This document shows positions 9,069 through 22,710 of a DNA stretch of 64,000 nt, piece by piece (within the stretch, counting starts at the first letter, position 1; every line of letters begins with the position of its first letter). The stretch comes from Pedobacter ginsengisoli. GTDB taxonomy: Bacteria; Bacteroidota; Bacteroidia; Sphingobacteriales; Sphingobacteriaceae. The notes below the pieces were generated by a model. That model was not told the DNA's origin and did not search any database. It worked only from the letters and a program-made list of their open reading frames with translations. The stretch spans positions 1,364,001 through 1,428,000 of the forward strand of contig NZ_CP024091.1 of the NCBI RefSeq assembly GCF_002736205.1, in the 5' to 3' direction. Position numbers and translations under genes: made by a program.

Positions 9069-11363
9069 ATGAAAGTTTACATATACGCGTTTTTAATACT
9101 TATTGTTTTTTCTTTATACCAATGCCAGAGTTATAAAAAGGCTTCTACTTTGAAATCGGTTTCAGATAAGCCTATAGATTTTAGTCAGTCGCCTGTTGTT
9201 CCCGCCAACGAATCCATTGGTAAAATGCTTATTGAAGATGGATTTGAAGTAGAGCTTATTGCCGCCGAACCGATGGTTACAACACCTGTGGCAATGAGTT
9301 TTGATCAGAAAGGACGCATGTGGGTAGTAGAAATGAATGGTTATATGCCCGATACTTTAGGGACTGGAGAAGATAAGCCCTCGGGTAAAATCGTTATTCT
9401 GGAGGATAAAAATAAGGACGGTATAGCAGATGAACGTAAACTGGTATTAGATTCATTAGTATTGCCAAGAGCAATTTGCTTAATTGAAGATGGAATTCTG
9501 GTAGCAGAACCACCAAACTTGTGGTATTATGAACTTAAAAATGATAAACCGGTAAAAAGAACCCTTGTAGATAATAAATATGCTGTTGATGGTAATGTAG
9601 AGCATCAGCCAAATGGATTATTAAGGGCGCTAGATAATTGGATTTATAACGCCAAATCAAGTAAAAGATACAGAAAGCAAGGCGATAAATGGTTAATTGA
9701 GGATACGCATTTTAGAGGCCAGTGGGGAATAAGCCAGGATAATTATGGAAGGTTGTACTACAATGATAATTCAACAAATTTATTAGGCGATTATTTTAGC
9801 CCGGGCTTTGGCGCTACAAATAGGAACCAAAGAAGTGTAGATGGTTTTTCTGAAAGAACAGTGCCAGATAATCGCGTATACCCAATCAGGCCTACACCAG
9901 GGGTAAACAGAGGTTATTCACCAGGAACACTGGATGATAGCTTGAGATTAAGAAACTTTACTGCAGCATGCGGGCCATTGATTTATCGTGGAGATTTATT
10001 TGGCAGCGCTTTCGATTTTAATGCATTTGTTGCTGAGCCTTCGGCAAACTTAATTAAGAGAAATATTTTAAAAGAGAACGGAAATGCTGTAAATGGAGAA
10101 CAAGCATACAAAAATAAAGAGTTTTTAGCCAGCGTCGACGAACGTTTTAGACCCGTAAGTTTATATAATGGGCCTGATGGTGCATTGTATGTTGTGGATA
10201 TGTATAGGGGAATTATACAGCATAAAACCTATGTTACCCCGTATCTTTCTGGCCAGATTAAAGCCAGAAACCTTACATTACCACTGGCATGCGGCCGAAT
10301 TTATAAGATTGTTCCTAAAGGTAAAAAGCCAGTTGCTGTAACTATACCTAATGATCCTGATAAACTTATAGCCTTATTGGGAAGTACGAATGGTTTTGTG
10401 CGCGATATGGCTCAACAAACGCTAATTGATGGAAAGTACAAGCAAGCCATTCCGCATTTAAAGGCAATTTTAAAGGAAACAACAAATCCTTTACAAGTAA
10501 TCCATGCAATATGGACGCTTGAGGGTCTTAATGCCTTAGAAACCAATGAGGTATTGCCTTTGTTAAAAAATACAAACTGGCCAATTCGAATGCAGGCTTT
10601 AACAGTGTTGCCTTCGGTAATTAATTTATCATCTTATGAGTATTATGTAAAAGCATTAAATGACCTTATAGAAGCTAACGATGAGTTAGCAGCGCCATAT
10701 GTTGCATTTGTATCAAAATATATTAAGCCATTTAATGAACAGGCAGCCGATAATATGCTGGTTGGTCTTGTAAAAAAATATCCTAACAATAGTTTTGTTT
10801 CTGATGCCGTGATTAGCAACTTAGCCTATCGCGAAGAGCGTTTTAAAGAAAGTATCGCCAAATTTGAACCTGATACAAACCTAAAAATAAACAAACAGCT
10901 GCAGCGGGTAATTACTGCTTACAATAACACTAAAAAGAATAGAGATCCTGATGTTCTTGCCAAACAATTTCCTAAAGGATCGGCTCTTTTCTTGTCAACC
11001 TGCCAAACCTGTCATTCGCACGATGGTAATGGCATAGCTTCTTTAGCTCCGCCGCTAAATAAATCTCAATGGGTGAATGGTGAAAAAAATACACTCATTT
11101 CAATTGTGTTGTTTGGATTAACAGGCCCGGTAAATGTTAATGGTCATGTGTATCAGGCCCCTGAAATTGCAGGTGATATGCCTGGAATTGGTCATAGCGA
11201 TGAAATTTCTGACGAAGATATTGCTCAATTACTAAGCTTTATCAGAAGCTCATGGCAAAACAATGGAGGTAAAATCGATGTTAAGGATGTGGTGAGCGTT
11301 CGTGAGAAACTTAAAGGCAGACAAAAAGCATTTACAGTTGAAGAATTAGAATCAAAAAACTGA
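9069..11363 (+). CDS. Lipoprotein dehydrogenase-like beta-propeller with C-terminal cytochrome c
   Basis: The 764-residue protein begins with a lipoprotein signal (lipobox cysteine near residue 18). It carries a PVC-type membrane-bound dehydrogenase beta-propeller (about 50-420, with GFEVELIAAEP and DGALYVVDMYRGIIQH), a HEAT-like helical stretch (about 430-600), and a C-terminal class I cytochrome c domain with the heme site CQTCH near residue 645. Proteins of this layout are thought to oxidise sugars or alcohols in the periplasm and pass electrons to the bound heme; the substrate is unknown. It sits between pepD and rpiB with short gaps. Confidence 0.82.
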   Translation: MKVYIYAFLILIVFSLYQCQSYKKASTLKSVSDKPIDFSQSPVVPANESIGKMLIEDGFEVELIAAEPMVTTPVAMSFDQKGRMWVVEMNGYMPDTLGTGEDKPSGKIVILEDKNKDGIADERKLVLDSLVLPRAICLIEDGILVAEPPNLWYYELKNDKPVKRTLVDNKYAVDGNVEHQPNGLLRALDNWIYNAKSSKRYRKQGDKWLIEDTHFRGQWGISQDNYGRLYYNDNSTNLLGDYFSPGFGATNRNQRSVDGFSERTVPDNRVYPIRPTPGVNRGYSPGTLDDSLRLRNFTAACGPLIYRGDLFGSAFDFNAFVAEPSANLIKRNILKENGNAVNGEQAYKNKEFLASVDERFRPVSLYNGPDGALYVVDMYRGIIQHKTYVTPYLSGQIKARNLTLPLACGRIYKIVPKGKKPVAVTIPNDPDKLIALLGSTNGFVRDMAQQTLIDGKYKQAIPHLKAILKETTNPLQVIHAIWTLEGLNALETNEVLPLLKNTNWPIRMQALTVLPSVINLSSYEYYVKALNDLIEANDELAAPYVAFVSKYIKPFNEQAADNMLVGLVKKYPNNSFVSDAVISNLAYREERFKESIAKFEPDTNLKINKQLQRVITAYNNTKKNRDPDVLAKQFPKGSALFLSTCQTCHSHDGNGIASLAPPLNKSQWVNGEKNTLISIVLFGLTGPVNVNGHVYQAPEIAGDMPGIGHSDEISDEDIAQLLSFIRSSWQNNGGKIDVKDVVSVREKLKGRQKAFTVEELESKN

Positions 11364-11374
11364 AAAACAAATTT

Positions 11375-11824
11375 ATGAAAGTAATAATTGGATCAGATCA
11401 CGCCGGTTTTGCATATAAAACCATATTAGTGAAAATGTTGCTTGATGAAGGATATGAAGTAATAGATAAAGGAACTCATACAAGTGCGCCAAGTGATTAC
11501 CCTGATCATGCTGCACATGTTGCTCATGCTTTGTTAAATAAAGAAGGCGACAGGGGGATTTTAGTATGTGGTAGCTCTGTAGGAGTTAGTATGGCAGCAA
11601 ATAAATTTAAGGGTATCAGAGCAGGTGTATGCCATGATACCTATTCGGCACATCAATCAGTTGAACATGATGACGTAAATGTATTATGTATTGGTGAGCG
11701 TGTTATTGGCATTGAATTGGCCAAAGATATTGTGAGGGCGTTTCTCAAGGCTATCTTTTCTAACGAAGAACGACATGTTAAACGATTAGAAAAAATAGCC
11801 GCTATTGAGAGAGGAGAGATGTAG
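11375..11824 (+). CDS. rpiB: Ribose 5-phosphate isomerase B
   Basis: The 149-residue protein matches RpiB in length and motifs: MKVIIGSDHAGF at the start, the DKGTH strand, the conserved CGSSVGVSMAANK loop with the catalytic cysteine near residue 66, and a DVNVLCIGERVIG segment. It interconverts ribulose 5-phosphate and ribose 5-phosphate in the pentose phosphate pathway. It begins 11 bases after the dehydrogenase stop and closes the likely pepD operon. The next gene is convergent, six bases away. Confidence 0.93.
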   Translation: MKVIIGSDHAGFAYKTILVKMLLDEGYEVIDKGTHTSAPSDYPDHAAHVAHALLNKEGDRGILVCGSSVGVSMAANKFKGIRAGVCHDTYSAHQSVEHDDVNVLCIGERVIGIELAKDIVRAFLKAIFSNEERHVKRLEKIAAIERGEM

Positions 11825-11830
11825 GGGGCT

Positions 11831-12550
11831 TTATTGATTGGTAATAACTTGGCCATTAAAGGCATGTTCGGTTCCTTCTGGAGTAAGCATGCCTTTTGAT
11901 ATTATAGTATAAACTTTGCCTTTTTTGATATCTATATCTTTCAGTTCTTTTTTAACTGCACCAGATGCTTTGTCTTTAATTTCAAAAGTGTAGAGCTTGG
12001 CAGGAATCTCAACAAAATCACTCGCAGCTTTATATGCTTTATCGGTAGCCACAGCAACACTATCCTTAAATGCAAGATTAAGCGCGGGGGCATCAGGAGA
12101 TAAATTTATAAACCTTACAAAAGCTTTTTCAGCAGCTGGAACTTTAATGTTATCGTTAACAACAAGATAGTCAAGGCTTGTTGCCTTTCCTATAATGAAT
12201 AAGGAATAGATTTTGCCGGTTTCAAATTTTAAGCTTTCCGAAAGTAAGCTTTCAGTACTGGTTTCGGTGGTAAGTTTACCGGTAAACTCGCCCGGGCTTA
12301 ACCGAAAATAAGGTACAACACCCCCAAAAGGAAGCGCACCGGAATTCACTTTGCTTTGGTTCAAATAGAAATTATAAGTAGCTAAAGTAGGCGATGCATT
12401 AGTAACACTAACTAAAGAAAGATCTGGGTTGGGAGCAGGATCATTTTTACAAGATTGCATCAGTAAGGTTAAAAGCAAGATAATTATAGCAACAATGCAG
12501 ATTATAAATGAGTTTGAATAAGAGCTTTTAGTGTAGGATTTAGTAGCCAT
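11831..12550 (-). CDS. DUF4397 domain lipoprotein
   Basis: The 239-residue protein has a polar N-terminus, one hydrophobic stretch and a lipobox ending in MQSC, then a beta-rich DUF4397-type region (strands such as VRFINLSPDAPALNLAF near residue 145). These are surface or periplasmic lipoproteins of unknown function. I place the start at 12550. A longer in-frame ORF reaches 12613, but its first codons would lie inside a terminator hairpin and its T-run. The leader before 12550 holds the short motif CCCTAAACC. Confidence 0.75.
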   Translation of the reverse strand: MATKSYTKSSYSNSFIICIVAIIILLLTLLMQSCKNDPAPNPDLSLVSVTNASPTLATYNFYLNQSKVNSGALPFGGVVPYFRLSPGEFTGKLTTETSTESLLSESLKFETGKIYSLFIIGKATSLDYLVVNDNIKVPAAEKAFVRFINLSPDAPALNLAFKDSVAVATDKAYKAASDFVEIPAKLYTFEIKDKASGAVKKELKDIDIKKGKVYTIISKGMLTPEGTEHAFNGQVITNQ

Positions 12551-12587
12551 AAAAATTGGTTTAGGGTTTACAGTTAATAATGAGCAT

Positions 12588-12625
12588 AAAAAAAAACAGA
12601 GCCGGCTCATCAAGAGCCGACCCTG
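12588..12625 (-). terminator. Intrinsic terminator (minus strand)
   Basis: Read on the minus strand, an imperfect GC-rich stem (12614-12621 pairing with 12601-12608, one mismatch, 5-base loop) is followed by nine T residues (A-run 12588-12596). It would end transcripts from the L,D-transpeptidase gene or a short RNA from the 238-base gap. A GTTTAGTGGTTTG stretch precedes the hairpin. Confidence 0.75.
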
Positions 12626-12788
12626 AATCTAAATTAACGCTCTCAAACCACTAAACGAGGCTTACAAAGGAATCGCTACAGCAGGATTAAAAAAAATGAA
12701 ACCATCATGATTTTTCAAACCACAAAGTGGTGTGAATAAATTTGATAGCTTCATCACAAATGAAAGACAAATTATAAACAGATGAAAA

Positions 12789-14429
12789 TTATTCTTCTTT
12801 AAGGAGCATATTAGCCAGAGGTTCATCTCTACTATAAATGTCTTTACGGAAATTTAACCGATTATTTCGATCTATAAAGGCGGTAAAATATGCGATGTAA
12901 ACGGGCACTTTCTTTTTTAAAGTAACATATTGCTCTTTCCCCGCATTCATGGCAGTTTTTATTTTATTGTCATCCCAGCCTTTGTTGTTTTTAAGCAGAA
13001 ATGCGGCAAGTTTTGCAGGATCTTCTACACGTATACAACCATGACTAAATGCTCTGGAAGATTCCCCGAATAATGATTTCGAAGGTGTATCGTGTAAATA
13101 GATATCGTAACTATTTGGAAAAAGGAACTTTACTAAGCCTAATGAGTTTTTTGGGCCAGGCTTTTGCCTTACCACCGGCAAGCCGCCGCTGTAGCCGGTT
13201 ATTTCCATTTGGTGATTTTTAATGTAACTTTTGTCTCGCCTCATGGCAGGTAATACCTCATTACGCACAATACTTGTCGGAACATTCCAATAAGGGCTAA
13301 ATACTACATATTTCATATCACCCGAAAAGATAACCGTTTTGTGTATAGATTGTCCCACCACAACATTTCCACTCCACAATAAGCTATCAGCATGGTAAAC
13401 ATGCAATTTAAATTCAGGAATGTTTACACCAAGGTAGCTCGAGTCAATTTGAACAGGTAACCAGCGGCTGCGCTCCATATTAACTAAAAGCTGCCTTATC
13501 CTTTTTTTGATTGGGGTATTTAACTCAGTTAACGTGCCGGGGCCTATTGTACCATCCGCAGGCATGCCACTTCTTTCCTGAAATTGTTTTACGGCTAAAA
13601 GAAATTCATCATTGTAATGCGTATCAGTAGTGTCGCCTTTAAAATCCTCTAATTTAAATAATCGTGTTTTTATCTGGGCAATCACTGCCGATGAATCTCC
13701 GGGCTTATATGATTTTTTATCAGCCACTATGGGTTGCCATTGGTCGTTTTGCTCAAGCTCCCGGTATTTAATAAGGAAGTTCTTTAACAGATCGTATTGT
13801 CTGTAAACCGGGGCAACAGTTGTTCCGGCAAATTTGGCTGGGCTTTTAATCATACTATCTAAATAAGCATCGTACGCAATCTTTTTACGTGGAAGAAACC
13901 ATTCCGACGATTTACTAATGGAAGCATCCATGCCTTCCCAGGCCAGTTTAGCAAAAACAAAATATTGAGCAGTTAGCATCAGCTCCAGTTCAATGTTTGG
14001 TTTTTTGGTTGATTTGGCATAAATCATAGAATCCAGCGAAGCCCTGTATGGAATATCTTTGTTAATCCCTTCATCTTTAAGGTTTTTAACTCGATCCGTA
14101 AGGTTGCCTGCCTGTTCTATTAATCCATTTTTGTTATACCATGCAAAGGCAAAATGCCTGTTGCTATAAAATTTTTGGATTGAGGCAGTATATTCTTTAA
14201 GCAAAGGATGCGCAGTGATAAACGATTCTAATTGAAGTGTATCAAAGAATAACTCCTGCTCAGAATTAAAATTTCCAGGAATTGTTTTGTTCCAATCTTT
14301 AATAGAACGTCTTTTTAATGAGTCTTTTGTAATTTTTGGTGCCTTCTTTTCCGATTGGTTGCAGCTATTAAAAAATAGCAGTCCCAAAAGCAAAAAGGCT
14401 ATAATAGGGAATGGGCGTAACAAATTCAT
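12789..14429 (-). CDS. L,D-transpeptidase lipoprotein (YcbB/LdtD-like)
   Basis: The 546-residue protein has a lipoprotein signal (FNSC, cysteine near 23), an N-terminal scaffold region, a peptidoglycan-binding domain (about 260-300, KQFQERSGMPADGTIGPGTL) and a C-terminal YkuD catalytic domain. The catalytic motif SHGCIR has its cysteine near residue 465, with the upstream HDTP histidine. The layout is that of the large YcbB/LdtD class, which makes 3-3 cross-links in peptidoglycan from the periplasm. It is a single minus-strand gene. Its likely terminator lies about 165 bases past the stop. Confidence 0.88.
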   Translation of the reverse strand: MNLLRPFPIIAFLLLGLLFFNSCNQSEKKAPKITKDSLKRRSIKDWNKTIPGNFNSEQELFFDTLQLESFITAHPLLKEYTASIQKFYSNRHFAFAWYNKNGLIEQAGNLTDRVKNLKDEGINKDIPYRASLDSMIYAKSTKKPNIELELMLTAQYFVFAKLAWEGMDASISKSSEWFLPRKKIAYDAYLDSMIKSPAKFAGTTVAPVYRQYDLLKNFLIKYRELEQNDQWQPIVADKKSYKPGDSSAVIAQIKTRLFKLEDFKGDTTDTHYNDEFLLAVKQFQERSGMPADGTIGPGTLTELNTPIKKRIRQLLVNMERSRWLPVQIDSSYLGVNIPEFKLHVYHADSLLWSGNVVVGQSIHKTVIFSGDMKYVVFSPYWNVPTSIVRNEVLPAMRRDKSYIKNHQMEITGYSGGLPVVRQKPGPKNSLGLVKFLFPNSYDIYLHDTPSKSLFGESSRAFSHGCIRVEDPAKLAAFLLKNNKGWDDNKIKTAMNAGKEQYVTLKKKVPVYIAYFTAFIDRNNRLNFRKDIYSRDEPLANMLLKEE

Positions 14430-14689
14430 GCTTTAATTTTATGTAATAAATATCATGATTTCAAATCGATTTGAAAAGTAAAGGAAGGGCTCAATCTGCA
14501 GATATTCACATCTTTTAGATTCATTCTATTGTAAAATGTTGTATTACAGTTGTTTTGTTGGATTTTTTCTGTTTATAACTATGTTGAAAACCTGTTGATA
14601 AGGTGTTGGTGAATTGTTAGAAAAATAAATCATATTTTTCTTGTTTTCAATGGTTTAAGTGTGTAAATTAGATCTATCAATTACGAAGT

Positions 14690-15056
14690 ACTTTGACAGT
14701 CTGAAGAAATTCCAAAAAGAAAACTTAGCCCAAGGGCAAAAAGATTCTGGAAATTTCGATGATCAGTAAATAAAAACTCGAAGTTCAAAGGAGACAGAGA
14801 ACACGGGATTTAAGATTACCGGAGCCCCAGCGCAAAGGTATGTAGACTGCTTCAGGACGGACGTATCTCAGATAATGAAACCTACGGGATGATTTACAAA
14901 GAGATAACTTAGACGGGTTTCAAAGTTCGTGAGAACTAAGAATACTACGAAATGGTAAAGTAAAAGAAGAATTGATGCTTTTTTAAAGCTACGGCGATAA
15001 AAAGGTGGAAACGGAGAACTCAAATCGAAAGAAGCGAGACTCCGTTTTCTTTTTTA
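14690..15056 (+). ncRNA. Candidate structured non-coding RNA
   Basis: This stretch lacks a long ORF but shows RNA-like organisation and ends in a strong terminator. Pairings seen by eye: GAAATTCCA (14706-14714) with TGGAAATTTC (14748-14757) enclosing GCCC/GGGC (14728-14737); AGTTC-GTGA-GAACT near 14932-14945; GAAACC near 14877 with GGTTTC near 14926. Its 5' end contains CTTTGACA followed by a GAAGAA-rich stretch, like the element in the 16S-23S spacer of this window at 19096. I do not recognise tmRNA, RNase P, SRP or 6S features. The 5' end and promoter are uncertain; a TACTTTG at 14688 is one base short of the -7 consensus. The bases 14430-14689 show nothing else. Confidence 0.5.
15010..15056 (+). 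terminator. Intrinsic terminator of the candidate ncRNA
   Basis: AACGGAG (15010-15016) pairs perfectly with CTCCGTT (15040-15046) across a 23-base loop, followed by a T-rich run to 15055. The orientation is plus. The minus-strand S41 gene ends at 15081, so the terminator cannot belong to it. Confidence 0.8.
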
Positions 15057-15080
15057 TAAGACTTTTTAGCTTCTCAAAAA

Positions 15081-16304
15081 TTAATTAGAATGTTCTTTCG
15101 CATTCTTGTACACCTGAGTCAGTGCTTCGTCTTTTCCTTCTACATAGTTTTTAATTGAATATTCTACGCTTGTATCAGGCTTTAACGGGCCTTTCTTTCC
15201 TTTCCAGTTTTCCCAATATTTGGTAGAATAGGCTACTATTATCTTCGATTTTGGTAGTTCAAAGCCCCTTACTTCACCATATCCATTAATATTGCCACTG
15301 GTGGGTTGGCCAATAAAGATAGCGTTTGTATTTCTTTTAATCCTCACCGCATTCATTACTGCTGATGAGAAAGTATGACGGCCAATAAGTACATAGAATT
15401 TTCCTTTCTTGTTTAAATAACTTGCAGATAGGTTTTCAATGAAAGGATTTAAAATGGCCGAATTTCCTCCACCGTTGTAACGTAGGTCGAGTATAATTTT
15501 TTCGGGTTTTTGTTCATCAATGATAGGGAAAAGTTCTTCACTGAATTTTGCAAAAGAATATTGTTGGTGCTCTCTGCATTCGCTATAATTGAAATAAAGG
15601 ATTTTTTTATCCGCATTATAATCGAACCAATAATTACTTCTTTTTTTGTGCGAGAGCAGATTTCCCCCCGATCGTACCAGGTTCAGCTTTGTGACATCTT
15701 TGCCTGACACCGGTTTAAGACTAATCTTTTGTATCTGACCAGTGCTATTGCTCAATGTAAAGGTTGCTATCGAATCGCTGTCAATCAGTTCTAAACCATT
15801 TAACAATACTGGATTGTTAAGATTTTGCAAAAGGCGATCATCAAAATACGCAGGATTTTCATATTGGATGATTTCCTTAAAACGAGCCATTACTTCACTA
15901 ACCGGATGTCCGTTTATACTCTCCAATTTACTATTCAGTGCCAAAGCATTTGCAGAATCGATCCCCACAACGAATAAACCTTCCTTAAAAAGCTCGAATT
16001 GAATGGGTAAAACTTTACTGAAATCTACTTCTATAAAAGTGTGCTCATCACCTATGGATTTTGTTAACTTAAAGAGTTCAGCAATAAAGCGATTTTGATC
16101 AAATCCGTTCGATCTCATGGATACCTGATCAACCTTATTTTCAAATTGGCTACTGTTTATTTTGGCAAAAAGGTTAGTATGCTTAACAGGTAAAGTTTTT
16201 TTCAGGAATTCTAAATCTTCCATGAAATCGGTTTTTGATAATGTTTGCGAAAAGGATAGATCGCTGATCAGTACAAATAGAATAGCAATAATTGTTTTTT
16301 TCAT
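15081..16304 (-). CDS. Exported S41-family peptidase-like protein
   Basis: The 407-residue protein has a signal peptide (1-19, ending SFSQ). An N-terminal helical/PDZ-like region is followed by a C-terminal S41 (tail-specific protease) fold: KIILDLRYNGGGN, then GRHTFSSAV with the candidate nucleophilic serine, then FIGQPTSG. The usual glutamate or lysine partner after the serine is not obvious, so this may be a divergent or tricorn-type member. It is probably periplasmic. It is a single gene; no operon partner is seen. Confidence 0.78.
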   Translation of the reverse strand: MKKTIIAILFVLISDLSFSQTLSKTDFMEDLEFLKKTLPVKHTNLFAKINSSQFENKVDQVSMRSNGFDQNRFIAELFKLTKSIGDEHTFIEVDFSKVLPIQFELFKEGLFVVGIDSANALALNSKLESINGHPVSEVMARFKEIIQYENPAYFDDRLLQNLNNPVLLNGLELIDSDSIATFTLSNSTGQIQKISLKPVSGKDVTKLNLVRSGGNLLSHKKRSNYWFDYNADKKILYFNYSECREHQQYSFAKFSEELFPIIDEQKPEKIILDLRYNGGGNSAILNPFIENLSASYLNKKGKFYVLIGRHTFSSAVMNAVRIKRNTNAIFIGQPTSGNINGYGEVRGFELPKSKIIVAYSTKYWENWKGKKGPLKPDTSVEYSIKNYVEGKDEALTQVYKNAKEHSN

Positions 16305-16742
16305 ATTGGGTCAATAGCTTATAAAGAATCGGGTTTATGATGTATTAAGAAAAAGACTAAAATTATTTAGAAATGTTGCGTCAAAATATAAATAAACTAT
16401 AAGAGTCTTTAATCTTCATCTGGTCATGTGCATTTGATGAGATAAATATAATACTATAATAGAATTACAGAATTGGATTTTTTGGGATTTTGGTGTATTA
16501 AAGAGACGACTTATTTACGACTCCTGAACGAGTTTGAGACGACTTTGAACGACCCCTGGTCATTTTTCAGGCCATTAAAGGTGTGATGTTGGCTGATGGA
16601 AAGGCGTTAGTGTGATAGGGCGAAACCTTAGCTATAGGGTATAATATATACCCCGATGTTACCCATGTTTTAAGCTGCTGTTAATTTTTCTTGTTGTTTT
16701 TAAGGGTGTTATGGATTTTGGGGTAAAAAAGGGTGATTTAAG

Positions 16743-16773
16743 TTTGTAGAGTGTTTGAATTTTTCTACTTTTG
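16743..16773 (+). promoter_or_regulatory. rRNA operon promoter P1
   Basis: TTTG (16743-16746) and TACTTTTG (16766-16773) are separated by exactly 19 bases, matching the Bacteroidota -33/-7 consensus. Confidence 0.75.
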
Positions 16774-16853
16774 CATCCCGCTTCGGAGGAAGGGCGTCAT
16801 TGAGAGGGAAGGTATAGGAGAGAAAGAAATGCTGCAGGAAATTTGAAAAAAGA

Positions 16854-16884
16854 TTTGCGAAGAAGAAAAAGATTTCTACCTTTG
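16854..16884 (+). promoter_or_regulatory. rRNA operon promoter P2
   Basis: TTTG (16854-16857) and TACCTTTG (16877-16884) are again 19 bases apart, a perfect match to the phylum consensus. It lies 111 bases after P1, giving a tandem arrangement for strong expression. Confidence 0.8.
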
Positions 16885-17224
16885 CAGTCCCAAACAAAAC
16901 GGGAGTTATCAAACGGAGTTTGTTAACGATAAAAAGAAGATTGAAAAGCGTTATTGGTTAAACAGCAAGCGGGGAACAATACGACCTTGCAGACAACATA
17001 AGCCATTAGCGATTAGATATAAGAAAGGGGATCCGTGAGGTGACCCGCGAAGTTCATTAAAGAGATGTCATTTATCAACGTAGCGAGGTAAGAAAGTACG
17101 ATTTCAAAGTACATGAAACCGGTGCTATTATTTTAGAGTCAGGTTCTGACAGACAATACAAAAACAAGAATACAGACTATTATTAACAAGTTAAGAATGG
17201 TCAGTGATTCAAACTATAACATTT

Positions 17225-18749
<1,525 letters not shown>

Positions 18750-18860
18750 GGAGTAGGCCAGACTACTCGCTACGTAAATGATATAATGACAGAAGATCTC
18801 AAAAAGAAAACCCATAGGATGAAGCATCGTTTAGTGCTCCATACTGCAGTATAGACATCA

Positions 18861-18935
18861 AGTCCCGTAGCTCAGTTTGGTTAGAGCACTACACTGATAA
18901 TGTAGGGGTCAGCAGTTCAAATCTGCTCGGGACTA
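18861..18935 (+). tRNA. tRNA-Ile (GAT)
   Basis: All arms fold: acceptor AGTCCCG/CGGGACT, D stem GCTC/GAGC, anticodon stem CTACA/TGTAG with loop CTGATAA (anticodon GAT at 18896-18898), T arm AGCAG-TTCAAAT-CTGCT. The discriminator is A. The CCA end is not encoded, unlike the adjacent tRNA-Ala. Position in the 16S-23S spacer is standard. Confidence 0.97.
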
Positions 18936-18950
18936 CAAGATTAATCTTAA

Positions 18951-19027
18951 GGGGGATTAGCTCAGCTGGCTAGAGCGCCTGCCTTGCACGCAGGAGGTCA
19001 ACGGTTCGACTCCGTTATTCTCCACCA
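18951..19027 (+). tRNA. tRNA-Ala (TGC)
   Basis: The acceptor GGGGGAT pairs with ATTCTCC through two G-U pairs. The anticodon stem is CCTGC/GCAGG with loop CTTGCAC (anticodon TGC at 18985-18987), and the T arm is AACGG-TTCGACT-CCGTT. The 3' CCA is encoded at 19025-19027. It is the second spacer tRNA, 15 bases after tRNA-Ile. Confidence 0.97.
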
Positions 19028-19097
19028 TCACCGTTACCTGTTATAAAAGGTAAGGAAATAGGATATCCTAACAGATATTCCGGGATAGAAAAGTTCT

Positions 19098-19138
19098 TTG
19101 ACATATTGGAAGAAGTTAAAAAAGAAGAGCAAACAACA
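19098..19138 (+). other. 5' half of the 23S precursor processing stem
   Basis: This spacer segment, starting TTGACATATTGGAAGAAG and ending GCAAACAACA, is complementary over most of its length to 22139-22182 beyond the 23S 3' end (TGTTGTTTGTTCTTC through ATATGTCA). The pairing would form the long stalk that closes the 23S precursor for RNase III-type cutting. The CTTTGACA at its 5' edge also resembles a boxA antitermination element. Confidence 0.7.
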
Positions 19139-19252
19139 ATAGAGACGTTGTTTGACCTGAGGAATACCAAAAGCAAGCAATTGCATGAGGTATACTAAAG
19201 AGATAATGACAATCAAAAAAGCATTTCCATAGGCGCAAAAGGCTATGGAGAG

Positions 19253-22125
<2,873 letters not shown>

Positions 22126-22138
22126 AAGAGCAGTAAAC

Positions 22139-22182
22139 TGTTGTTTGTTCTTCAAAACTTAACTTCTTTCAATAATATGTCA
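22139..22182 (+). other. 3' half of the 23S precursor processing stem
   Basis: Complementary to 19098-19138. The strongest stretches are TGTTGTTTGTTCTTC, TTAACTTCTTTC and AATATGTCA. The 122 bases from here to the 5S gene hold only short direct-repeat-like ACTTAGTA/ACTACTA sequence and no gene. Confidence 0.68.
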
Positions 22183-22304
22183 TTTGTAGAGTGGTACTTA
22201 GTATGGAGTACTTAGTAGTTAGAGATGATGTTGGCTCAGGCGAACAGGTTCAGCTCTGGATACTAACTACTACAATCTAACTACTATACTTACAATTAAA
22301 AATA

Positions 22305-22417
<113 letters not shown>

Positions 22418-22426
22418 CTTAAATCC

Positions 22427-22457
22427 AAAACCCTGTAATGTTAAATTACAGGGTTTT
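22427..22457 (+). terminator. rRNA operon terminator
   Basis: A 13-base perfect stem (AAAACCCTGTAAT with ATTACAGGGTTTT) and a five-base loop are followed by T residues directly after the 5S gene. Confidence 0.9.
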
Positions 22458-22643
22458 TGGCGTTTATAACCTTCCTGGTTAACTAAACTTGAGCTTTAAC
22501 TGTGGATGATGTTTATCATAGCTTGATGTTTACGATGGTTTCTGTAAAACCTTTAGGGCTTTATTATAAAATTTCTTATTCTCTCTTTATCAAGCAATAG
22601 TTTTTAGAAAGTGTTATTGATGATTATCTTAATTATGTTACAA

Positions 22644-22668
22644 ATTGTGAAAATAAATATTTCACAAT
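22644..22668 (+). promoter_or_regulatory. Inverted repeat, possible operator
   Basis: ATTGTGAAA (22644-22652) and TTTCACAAT (22660-22668) form a perfect 9-base inverted repeat with a 7-base spacer, 42 bases before the start of the beta-barrel gene. It contains TGTGA and TCACA half-sites, but 11 bases apart rather than the 6 of CRP sites. It may be an operator for a dimeric regulator or an RNA hairpin. The rest of the gap from the rRNA terminator (22458-22710) shows nothing else. Confidence 0.4.
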
Positions 22669-22710
22669 GACAATATAAATAATTAGGTTTAGTACTTAAA
22701 CACACACAAT

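Larger units (their letters stand above)
16305..17224 (+). other. rRNA operon upstream region and leader
   Basis: No protein gene is visible here. The first 430 bases show nothing I can assign. From 16743 on there are two tandem promoters, then about 340 bases of rRNA leader up to the 16S 5' end, rich in short inverted stretches as expected for a processed precursor. Confidence 0.7.

Noticed and set aside
12551..12613. Longer start of the DUF4397 gene
   Set aside because: The extra codons overlap a terminator hairpin and its T-run, and precede the lipoprotein signal.
22646..22666. CRP/cAMP-type operator before the beta-barrel gene
   Set aside because: The half-sites are 11 bases apart instead of six; kept only as an unassigned inverted repeat.
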